Shown here: positions 10,501 to 22,120 of the stretch, in pieces
Layout: each line of letters opens with the position of its first letter
Numbering within the stretch: position 1 is the stretch's first letter
Assembly (NCBI GenBank): GCA_902459845.2
Contig: CABPSV020000004.1
Location: 17,501 to 55,091, forward strand
Reading direction: 5' to 3'
Length of the DNA stretch: 37,591 nucleotides
DNA from: Hepatocystis sp. ex Piliocolobus tephrosceles
Lineage: Eukaryota; Apicomplexa; Aconoidasida; Haemosporida; Plasmodiidae
Position numbers and translations under genes: made by a program
The notes under the pieces: model-generated
What the model was told of the DNA's origin: nothing
Seen by the model: only the letters and a program-made list of their open reading frames with translations
The model's database searches: none

Positions 10501-13500
10501 GTTTTTTTGACCGTTTTAAAATGTGGTTGCTGATTATGTACCTGTTCTTCATCGTAAATAAAATTTTCATAATTTTTATTATCATATATATACAAATTTT
10601 GAAAATTAAAAAATTTTATTAATAAGCTTTTTCCATATATAATACACATATCAAGGTGTTTACTAAGATTTTTATCAAAATTATGTACAACTAGATTACT
10701 ACTATAACTATTTTTCAACCAATTAATACCAATATCCTGTTGATCATGTAATAATGGCCATCTAAAATGGTTTAATGCTATAAGTGCATTTTGTATATAA
10801 AATATATGTCTCGGTAAATTGTCAGATATAAATAAAGACACTATGCTATCACAAGAATATATTTTTTCAATTTGTAAATCGTCTTTTATCAAAATATTGT
10901 TTTTTTTTATTATATTTTTCCATCTGTTAAACATAAAACAACGATTTTTATAATTTAAAGGAGCTGCATAATTCAAAAAAAAAGTAAACATTAATATTTC
11001 TGAAATTATATAATTATAATTATTTTCAATTATTTTAACACTTTTTTTATACTTTTTATATATTCTATATAAATGTTGTTTAATTTTAATAATAGGAGTA
11101 AGATATTTATTAAGAAGATTTAATTTGTTATTTAATTCATCAATTGTTTCATTTTTTATATTTATCTCATGTTTATCATTTAATAACTGAGCTCTTATTT
11201 GTTGTTTTTCCTCCATACAATTTTTGTTTTCATTTTCATATTTTTTTTTTTTTTCTATATTATTAGATATGTCTTCTTTAATTTCACAAGCTATTTTATA
11301 ATATTCGTTGTACTTCAAAATATGTATACAATATTCATATAAATGAGTAAACATATTATTCACTTGCTTTATTTTTGAAATGTTACTAGTTATTTCGTTG
11401 TGTCCTACTAATTCCTTTATTTTTTTAATCTGTTTTTCACTTGTGTTTTCTTTTTTATAATGAAAAAAAAACTTAGTAAATTGATCTTTCGATATAGCAT
11501 TTTTAAAATAATTCCAATTTTCATTCAAATCTTGTAAAAAACTACCACGCGATAACGTGTTTATCATTGTTGCTATATACATCATATACATTTCAGGCGT
11601 TTTCATTTTTAAAATATTTTTTATTTCATTTTGTTCTACCTGTTGAATTTTTAAAATTATAGTTATTCCCTCTTCCTCTATTTTTTGTTCCGCTTCGTTA
11701 TTTTTTTCAATCGTTTCGTCTATATAATTTGTTACATTATTTAAATTCTGTTTATTTTGTGCTATTTTTTCATCTACACTTAATAATAATTTAGAATTCT
11801 CTTTTATATTGTTATTATAATTTTCACAATCAACTTTCAGTTCTTTTATAACTTCACTTATATGTTTTATTTCATAATCCATTTTATTATAATCATCAAA
11901 CACGTTCTTAATTTTTTTTATACTATTTTTATACATATGCAATTGTTTATTTTTGTAACTTAATTTGTTATTAAGTAAAATGTAAAACATGTTTAACGAA
12001 TCAATGAACTGGGACTTGTTTATTCTACCAAATCTTACATTTCGCTTCTCGCTTTTGTTTTCGCTTTTGTTCTCGCTTTTGTTCTCGCTTTTGTTCTCGC
12101 TTTTGTTCTCGCTTTCGTTCTCGCTTTCGTTTCCGTTTCCGCTACCGTTTTCTCTCCCGTTTTCTCTCCCGTTTTCGCTTTCTTTTTTTGTATACATCTT
12201 CATATCGTAGTACACTTCAATAAATACATTTACAATGCTATCAATTTGTTTCTCAATAATATTAGAAAAATTGTACTTGTGTAAATAAACAGGCTCCTTT
12301 TTTAATTTATTTATACTCTTTTTATCTATTTCTTCTAAATCGGAAGATAAAGAATAATGTTGTTTTTCTTTTGTTTTATTAAATTTATCATTATTTGTTT
12401 CATCTTTCACTAATGTTTTTGTATCATTCATACGTTCTTCTGTTAGCACATCTGTTGGTATAATTTTTTTTTTTTTTTCTTTTACTTTTTGTTTTGTTAT
12501 GTTCTTTAGTTTTATATGACTTTCTAGTTTTTCTATATCTTTGTCAGTTACTACGTTACTTTGTTCTTTCACTTCTTTAACTTTTTTCTTTATATTCACG
12601 TTAAGTTTATTTTCAGATGTTTCATCGGTTTTACTACTTAGGCTGCTAGTGCTTCTTGCGGGAAATACAACTACATTATTATTATTATTATTTTCATCAC
12701 TTTTTTGATTCGTTTTACTGACAAGTTGTTTGTTACTTTTATGTTTAGATGCGTTGGGTTTTACTTTTGGAATTGCCTTTGTACTTGTTTTTGTACCTGC
12801 TTTTGTACCTGCTTTTGTACCTGCTTTTGTACCTGCTTTTGTACCTGCTTTTGTACTTGTTTTTGTATCTGCTTTTGTACTTACTTTTGTTCCTGCATTT
12901 GTACTTACTTTTGTACTTGTGCTTTTAGAGTAACCTTCCATGTGTTCATCTTGTCGTTGAACCTTACTTTTATTTGTTATAGGTTTTACCAATTTTTTTT
13001 TTTCTGATTTGTTATTGTTTTGAGTTAAGACAGTTACGCCAATTTTTTTGTTTGTTTCGACTTTTTTCGCTCTGTTTCTATCCGTTTTAATGCTACTATT
13101 AAAAGTTTTTTTTTTCATTACTTTTTTATCATTGCTTCGGTCGTTTTTTGCACTATCATTTACATTTTCATAGTCACTAACACCACCAACACTACCAGCA
13201 GCACTTAGGTTTGTTGTTTTTTTTGCTTTATTTCGAGTTTTTTCCATCACGTTTTTTTTTTTTTTATTTGCAACAGTTTTCGATATTTTTTCCTGTTTTG
13301 TAGATTTTATAAGTTGGGGCATTTTCGGAACCAATTTGCTGCTTATTTTTGTATCTTGTTTTTCCTCATCTATTGCACTCGTTATACTTGTGCTAGTCAC
13401 TTCATCTATCTCAGTAACCTGGTCAGATACTATTCCGTTTGGTTTTTCTCTGTTTTGTGTAACAGTTAAATTTGTATCTTTACTCTCTTTTGATTTGTTT

Positions 13501-15092
13501 TCAATTGGTTTGTCTAATTCTTGCTCATGTTCATTTTTATTTTTTTCACTTATATTGTTGTCCATTTCATTTTGTTTATCGCTATTTACACTGGTTGATT
13601 GTTCTGTTTGTGGAATTGTACTAACATCTGTAGTTATGTTAGTGGTTACGTCTGTTATTACTTCTACTTTCTTATTTTCACTATTATCTACAGTTATATA
13701 ATCAGCGGAGTTTATAAATATCTGTTCTGTTTTTTCTTTTTCCTCATTCATTACTTTTTTGTTTATTTCTTTTTCCATGTCATCTTCTATTGTGTTTAAG
13801 TTTACTTTTTTTTGAAATTTATTTAAAATTTTATTAATAAAATGGTTGCCTTTATCATTTTTTAAAAAAAGATAACAATAGCTGATATATTGTTCCTTGT
13901 ACCAACAATCTATATTTATTATATTTATATCATTGTAAACGTTTTTATATTCTTGAAAGTTCGAATTGTTGATTGAAAATCGTTTTTCATGAATAATGCA
14001 AACGTATGTTTTTTGTTTCATCTGTAAAGTGGAAAAAAAAAAAAAAAAAAAGCAAAGAGAAAAAAAGCGAATAAGTGAATAAGCGCGTGAGTGGTCTGGT
14101 CTCGTAAGTGGTCGAACGATATATGCAACCATTTATGAGCACTTATGAGCACTTACGAGCACTTACGAGCACTTACGAGCACTTACGAACACTTATGAGC
14201 ACTTATGAGCACTTATGAGCACTTATGAGCACTTATGAACATTCATGTAGATATGCACAACAATGTACTTACTATTATTTGGATGTTTTCCCACATGACT
14301 TCACTAGATAAAAGATTTGTTCTTGAATAAATTTTAAACAATTCATTTTTATTAAACAAAACAGAAGGAAATTTACGATAAATTAATGAATAAAAATAAT
14401 CATTATATTCGATTGGAAAATTTATTAATGCAAATAAAGTAGCCTTAAATCGTTGTTTGTTATAATAATTAATTTCATCTTCTGAATTACCTAACTGATC
14501 ATTTTTGTTAATTATAAGTAAATTCATATTTAATAAAAATACTACGACATTTAATAACGACGTTGCTTGTTTTTTATTCATACAAATTATCATCGAGGAT
14601 TTTATATTTTTGTGTATATGTCTGTATATTTCTAATAGCTTATCAAAATAAAATTCAACAAACAAATTAGTGTTGATTGATAAGTTTTTGTAACTGCTTA
14701 GTTTTCGTATGAAATCTTTTTTTATTAGTTTCGCGTTTGCTTTTTCGTATACCTAAAGAGTAGAGCATGTAAAATGAGCAACGTGCATGTAAAATGAGCA
14801 GCACGAGTGGAGTGACATACATAGAAATAAGCATAACTTTTATTATTTTTTTTTTATTTTTTTATTTTTACATCTTTATCAGTATGATTTAAGTAAACAT
14901 ATTTATCAGTTGTCAATTTTGGGTAATATTTCTTTTCGATATCTGACAAAGTGGTAAAAAAAAAAAAAAAAAAAAAAAGTCATAATATGTATATATTTAT
15001 ATGTAAATGTTACAGTTATTGCACAATACGAAAGTTGTTCCTATATAGTAATTAAGCAAAAAAAAAAAAAAAAAATTAAGCCATAATCTAGG

Positions 15093-15134
<42 letters not shown>

Positions 15135-15529
15135 ATTGTTGTGATGTCTTTTTTGTCTTGCTTGTTCATTATCCTGTTTAAAATTATAGCTTCGGTTGTT
15201 TCGCTATGAATAAAAAAGTAATAAAAATGTGATTATAAAGTTGAAAATGTACATTTTTTATTTTTATTAGCTATATACATAAACAATGATATACAACATC
15301 GATATACAACATATGTACGCGTGTTCGCTCGTTTATACGTACCACCAAATATTGATAACATCCTGCTCTGTTTTCAATTTATATTTACTGTAAAAAAAAT
15401 CCTCGTATAATAAAAAAATATTTTCTTTCGTGAATATTAATGTGTTTTCTTGTTTTTCTTTAAAATTTATATTTTCATAAATTTTCCAAAATACTTCTAA
15501 GCTGAAATTTACTAATTTGTTATAAATAC

Positions 15530-15610
<81 letters not shown>

Positions 15611-16783
15611 TAAGATAATAATAAAATGTAACAATTAAAAGATGAAAGATATCGATAGGTGCATTTGTGAGCACATTGATGTGTTCTCCCATACATTCTT
15701 ACTGTCCTCTTACCTCAAATCTACCATCCAATGAATGTTTTATCATGGCACTAAAATAATTTATTAAATTATTTTTATTTATGTTTAAAAAGAAACTAAC
15801 ATAATAGTACCCACAACTCGCATAATAATCATTCTCTTGTATCTGCTCAAAGTCTAACGAAATGATACTCTTTATGTTTTCTATTTTAATTTTTCGATTT
15901 TCAAAATAACACAAATTTCTTTGTAGATTGTACAAAAATTCGATGGCAGAGTTATTGGAGTTTTTCTAAAAAAAAAAAAAATAAAAAAAATAAACTTATG
16001 TCATTTTTGTGGGTTCCCAACACGGTTCTTTTATTTTTTTCTTGTTATATAAACTGTTATATTTAAAATTTTTTTATTTTCTCATTACTATAGTTTGTTG
16101 TCTCTTTGTTTTACTTTACTAAAATTTTAAACCTATTTTACATCTATTTTACACCTGTTTTACAGCTGTTTTATTTATTTATTTGTTTTTTTTTTTTTTA
16201 CATAATTGATATGGATGTCATCTATACAAACATATAAAACCGTGTTGTGACAATATCGTCTAACGTTTTTTTTTATTAATTTGTCATGTAGAGTTTTAAA
16301 ATTTAAAACATTCCTATTTTTTAAGACGTCAATCATGAGATAATCGGTTTTGTTATTTTTAACAATTTCGTTTAAAATAGTTGTTTTGCAATGTTCTATA
16401 TAAAGAAAATATATACATATATTATATATGTTATATATACACCTATTTGTGCGTTCACACATGTATAAAATCAGAAAAAACTATTGTGTGTTATATACAT
16501 ATATATATATAAAATAAGCTTATAATAATTTTATATTATATAAAATGAGTAATATATGTTAAACACCTAATTTGAATAAACTAATGTATATAATTATACA
16601 AAATATGTGCATGTATTACTTCTACTCCCTAAAAGACAAATGTTAGATTTTCCTCTGTATAACACGTTTATCGAATTAATTTTTTTTTTCATTTCTTCAT
16701 CATAAAATATTAAATTATTTCCATCGAAATTCATTCTTTCTATGTCCTACACAAAACATGTATGTACATTTTTATATACGCTG

Positions 16784-16815
<32 letters not shown>

Positions 16816-16920
16816 TATGAATAAAAAAATAAATCCAAACTGAATGAAACACAGATAAATTAATTGTGTATCCAACATAAAATAAATTTTTTTTACTTTT
16901 ATACGACATACATTAGATAC

Positions 16921-16952
<32 letters not shown>

Positions 16953-18678
16953 GTATAAACTACACAGTTGTTGAAAAAAAAAATATAAATTTAAACACTT
17001 TTATACGCTTTTATACACACAAATCCACATTGCTTACATTAAAAAAGGAAACTATGGTGATCCATTTATCATTTTTTATATCATAAAAATTATTTTCTAA
17101 ATTTGTATTTATATGTGTGTCATTAGAAATTGTTAATTTTTTTAAAAAAATGAAAAAATTTGATTTTTCTTGCTCACATAAAAAATTGTTAAATAATAAA
17201 CTAAGACATGTTAATAAAATATAAATTGATTTATTTTTAATGGTTAAAATTTTGTAAGTTTCTTCTTTGCTATATTTTTCCATTTTTCTATTATTTTCTT
17301 TTTCAGTTTGTAATATACATATATTTTTTATATAGCTTTTATCTATGTTATTTATATTATATTCATCATACTGTTGATGTTCTTCCGTTCCGTTTGCATT
17401 TATGTTTTTGTTTTGTTCTGTACTATGTTGTACTGTTTCGTTTGCTTCTGTAGGGGCACAAGTGTTATTAATATTGTTATTACTACTGTTGCTGTTTATA
17501 ACATTGTTAACACTAGCGTTTGTGTCAGCGTGCGTGTTTATGTTTGTGGTGAATCCAACAGATGTAGTATCGAGTGTTGTACCACCTACTGTACCACTTT
17601 GTACACCCTCATCGAAACACATATCATTAACATCTCTTTTTTCCAATTTTTCTCTCAAATAAATCATTATGTTGCTTTTAAAAATTTCTAAAAAATTATT
17701 TATAATAATTTTAACATCCATATTTATCGGAAACACGTTTTTTTTTGTTGTTGTCACATGATCACATAGATTTATATTTTTAATCAATTCATCTTCTACA
17801 TTATGATAATATTTATTTATGTCAAAATCTTCGTTCTTTGTTTTACTAATATAATGAAAGATTGGTAAAAAATATGTTTTATAAAATAATTTTAAATCTT
17901 TATATAATTCGAGTAATATCTTTTTTTTTCTTTCATAATTATATACGTCATTTGTAACACCAGTATTATTAGCACTATTACTACAATTAACATTATTTTC
18001 TGCTTTAAGTTCAACGAAGATATTCGTGTTCAAAATATTATTAATTAGAGTAGAACACCTGTTCTTGAAATAGTCATATATATTTATGTTATCTTTTATC
18101 CATATTTTGTTTATTTTATTTAGTAGATAAGGATCTAAAAGGGATATATTGTTACACTTTGTAAAAAAAAAGAAAAATGCAAGGAAAAAGGCATTAACAT
18201 TGTGTATGTACAGGTTTATATGTACATATTTGAGTCTTTGTATTTTTGCTATACGGTTTAAGAACAAGTTCCTTTACACTATTTGCATTAAAAACGTGAT
18301 GTGATATACTATTATCTCGTTTTACACTATATTATACTATACTATTCCATGTTTTATCTTTATTATTTTTTATTTTTTATTTTTTATTTTTTATTTTTTA
18401 TTTTTTATTTTTTATTTTTTATTTTTTATTTTTTATTTTTATTTATTTTATTTTTTTTTTTTATAGTACCTCAAATATTATTTTAACATTCTTTTTCGAA
18501 CTAATTTCTACATTTTCATTTTTTGTGTAAAAAGACTCATTTAAAAATAGTACGTCATAAATAATAGGATTCAAGTAATTTAACTTCATAACAAATATGT
18601 AATCGTCGTACTTCCTAAGTTTATTTTTTATCATGTTGTATAAAAAACTTGAATATAAATTGTTTTTTATGTCTGCAC

Positions 18679-18709
<31 letters not shown>

Positions 18710-19877
18710 CGTTTATACTTTCTAGTTATTTTATTATATCATATATAAAAATGAGTTTATACATATATAAACTCTACAATTTTTTTTTTTTTTTGTTTTT
18801 TTTAATTTACACAAAAATAATATAGTTGGTAAACAACGTTATAGCAATTACCATATAAAGCGTCTAAGTAAATAAATGTAAATTTTTTGTTGTATAATTT
18901 ATTGTATATTTTTAACAACGTTGATTTTCCTATATATGTTTTTCCATATACCACAGATAATAAATTATTTTGTAACTTTTCTTTTAATATGTAAATATCT
19001 TTTTCAATTTGGCTTAAACAATTTGTTTTTAAGTATATATTTTCTTGTTCAAGGATCTGCAAAGTGTAAGTGTGTTCGTTATGTATATATATATATATAT
19101 ATATGTATATGACGCATCACTTGTTAGTAACCAATACGTATGTTAATATGTTCAAATGTGTAATGGTTAAAAAATAAAAAGTAACAAACGTGCGAGTTAT
19201 AACCAAAGCGCACATGTATATGTATATGCATATGCATATGTTTTTTTTTTTTTTTTTTTTTAAATTTACTTCTTTAAGTTGACATGTTTGGTTCTCCAAA
19301 TTAAAACTTATTTTTAAGCTAACATTAAAAAACTCGCTGATCATATTTTCAAGTGTCTGTTGTTTAACATTTTTCAGTTTTTCGTAATAGTATTTAAAAA
19401 CGCATCGAGCTAGTAACTCATTTTTATTTCCCTTCGTTTTTTCATTTTTACACAAATTTATAATATCAATAGCGTGATTTATTATATTATTATTTTTATC
19501 AGATTCTAAATATATAAAATTTATGTATTTAATAAAATTATAAAGTTCTATACTCAATTTTTTACTATCAGTAAAATTATTTACATATAATAATATATCT
19601 ATAAGTTTAACATTTTCATGATTGACTAAAATTATATCTTTACAAAAACGTTTTAAATTTATAGGGATATTACTACACCTGTATTTGAAGGCAAAAATGT
19701 AAATGTAAATAAATGTAAATAAATGTGTATATATAATTGTGTATATATCGTGCACATTCGCTTAAAGCATATAAGTACCTAAATGATTTAACAGTAAAAA
19801 ACATAACGGAGCAGTTGTTAAATGGTACGTCTCTGTTAAAAATGTATATATTTTCTTTTTTCCATTTCAAGCCTTAT

Positions 19878-19908
<31 letters not shown>

Positions 19909-22089
19909 TAACACGTTTTAAATCACAATAAATATTGATTATAACATACGTAAATGCTAAAATTCGTTTATCATATTTGTGTCATGTATGTACTTTTTTA
20001 TAATATTTAAAAATGTGGTTTGATATATCCTTATGCATTATCACACATACAGATGCATATACATTAATGCACCCATTTTTATAATAAACATCTACATTTA
20101 TTTAGTTGTATAACTTTTTTTTAAAAAGAGTTTCTTACATGTTTGAATAGACCTAAAAGTGTTTGTTAACACTGATAACATTTCAACTTTAACTTTGTCA
20201 ATGTTTTTAAAAATTAAAGCATATCCTAAAAAAAAAGTAAAAATAAAAAAATGGAAGTGAAAAAAAAAAATAAAAATAAAAAAATGGAAGTGAAAAAAAA
20301 AAATAAAAATAAAAAAATGGAAGTGAAAAAAAAAAAAATATAAATAATAAAAAAATAAAAATGTGTTATTTTTTATTTTATTCTTTTTGTGTACCTAGAT
20401 GAATAGACCCGAGTATGTAATTTTTAATATCCTTAATATTATTTGAAATAATATATGTTCTTAGACCTACATAAGTTCCAAATTGTGAATAAGACAAAAT
20501 AAAAAAAATAAAAAAATATATAGATTTTTCAATGGTAATAAAGAGTACATAATATGAATAATTAAATATTGAAAAAGACAGACCAACTTATGATTTATAC
20601 ACTGGCTCAAAATGAATCAACACGCGCGCGCATTAACAAATTTTTTATATCGTTAAAACCTCTCTCTTCGTCTATACATATTTATATGTTTATCTATTAT
20701 TATAGTTCTTACCTAATGTAGACGTAATATATTTTATAGTTGACGTTTTGTTATGTCCATGTAAAACATTGTAATATGAATTATAAATATTAGAACATAT
20801 TGAAAAGATATATTTATTATTTGGCAGCAAATTAACGAACAAATTGTTATTTTCCAGTACGTCATAATTATATCTAATAGCAAGAAAAAAAAAAAGAAAT
20901 AACAATAATAGTAATAATAACAATAATAGTAATAATAGTAACAATAGTAGTAATAATAACAATAATAGTAATAATAATAACAATAATAGTAATAATAATA
21001 ACAATAGTAGTAGTAATAATAACAATAATAGTAATAATAATAACAATAGTAGTAATAATAATAATAAAATAAATTGTACATATCCATATGCATTTATGTC
21101 AACTGTTAATTATTTAAATAAAACACTAAAGTATCACTCTCCAAAATATATAGTAATAAATTTTTTTTTTTTTTTTTTTTTTTATATTCATGGGTATACG
21201 TATATGTATGTACGTATGGACACATGTTTAATTACTTGAATGAGTAATTTCCATATGTGATCATAATTTGTTCTTTATTTTTGTCTAAGATGTATAAAAA
21301 TTGGTAATACAAAAAAAAATTTTGCTCATCAAATAGGTTTTCGTCAACTGTTTTTTTTAGTAACATAATAAATTCCAATAGAATTATTAAAGCTTGTTCT
21401 AATTTTAAAGCATTTTCTTTTTTTGTCGTTTTAAGTTCTGATATAATGTTGTCACACTTAAAAAAGAAATACGCACATCTATATATATATTTATGTATAT
21501 ATACGAATCATTTCTTTGATTTGGTCAGAAAAAATAAGCACTCGCGTATATATATACGTATATATACACATGTATATTATAACTTTTTATATTAATTTAA
21601 AAAATATATACCAATTCCTTATACTTGTCTATGACTTCTTGTGTGTACTTAGTATTCTTCTCGTGCATGACGTTTTTAATTTCTTGACTTAAAATAAGTT
21701 TTATTACAATGCTTGAAACAACTGATATATTATTAGTAATTATATTAATTATGCTAAAAAAAATTTAAAAAAAAATAAATGCATATTATTTATATTAGTA
21801 CTATTTTTTTATTATTTTTTTTTTTTTTTTGGGTGACCATATATATATATGTATATATGCATATATTACTTATTTGTGTTGTAATAGTTTTTTAAACTTG
21901 TAATGATGTTTTCTTTTATTGCTTGTTTTATTTTTTCTTTTAAAATGGTATATGTGTTTATCCCTGTTATCTTAACACCATTTTTTAAGTTCAGTGTATT
22001 ATTTTTAAGGGTAACAATTTCCATTATCTACGTAAAAATTCCAAAGCAACCATATAAATTGACATATTTTTTGGTACACGTATAAATAT

Positions 22090-22120
<31 letters not shown>

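Larger units (their letters stand above)
7291..11050 (-). other. Dynein AAA5 and AAA6, exons 30 end to 32
   Basis: AAA5 is the best-conserved part: LPRHIFYIQNALIALNHFRW continuing PLLHDQQDIGINWLKNSY matches [44 protein letters not shown] matches AIQFGTPVLLENV, and EYNTEFRLFLISDT at the exon 30/31 junction matches NPKFRLYITTKL. AAA6 is seen as TKNKLFFCFLFYTTLLYEE, EILLFLFIMRNDRLYFYLYK, IQILIETSIQNGNKVLIENI (usual ENCHL strand), and NAFLFSLAFFHCILTIR (usual LCFFHA). Exon 32, NWNFIRSIILNEYGNTVND, matches PWDALRYLIGEANYGGRVTD. A small EGVK repeat (8930-8998) is inserted in AAA6. AAA5 and AAA6 lack P-loops, as in all dyneins. Confidence 0.88.
12010..13800 (-). other. Large low-complexity inserts between AAA4 and the stalk
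   Basis: Insert 1 (about 13,790-12,330, roughly 480 residues) is Lys/Thr/Asn/Ser/Glu-rich and contains an AGTK/STK repeat at 12770-12920 (12-bp unit). A normal dynein helix (NIIEKQIDSIVNVFIEVYYD) follows. Insert 2 (about 12,190-12,030) is a Glu-Asn-Gly/Ser repeat ending in SENK units, located where other dyneins have the short YVTPTSYLELI loop. FGRINKSQFIDSLNMFYILL then continues the dynein helix. Both inserts are predicted disordered; their positions flank the base of the stalk. Confidence 0.8.

Noticed and set aside
12705..13007. Plus-strand Cys/Phe and Val/Pro repeat frames
   Set aside because: Antisense shadows of the AGTK repeat in dynein exon 30.
14021..14023. ATG at the start of dynein exon 30 as a separate gene start
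   Set aside because: It directly follows a CAG acceptor in phase 0 with exon 29, and both sides match consecutive parts of AAA4.
20139..20873. Degenerate AAA1 as evidence of a pseudogene
   Set aside because: Frames are open across about 17.6 kb of exon sequence, splice sites are intact and other ring modules are conserved, so loss of activity is more likely than gene decay.
20690..21093. Poly-Leu and poly-Tyr frames upstream of exon 15
   Set aside because: They read the aat/aac/agt repeat of intron 14; only the last part is exon 15.
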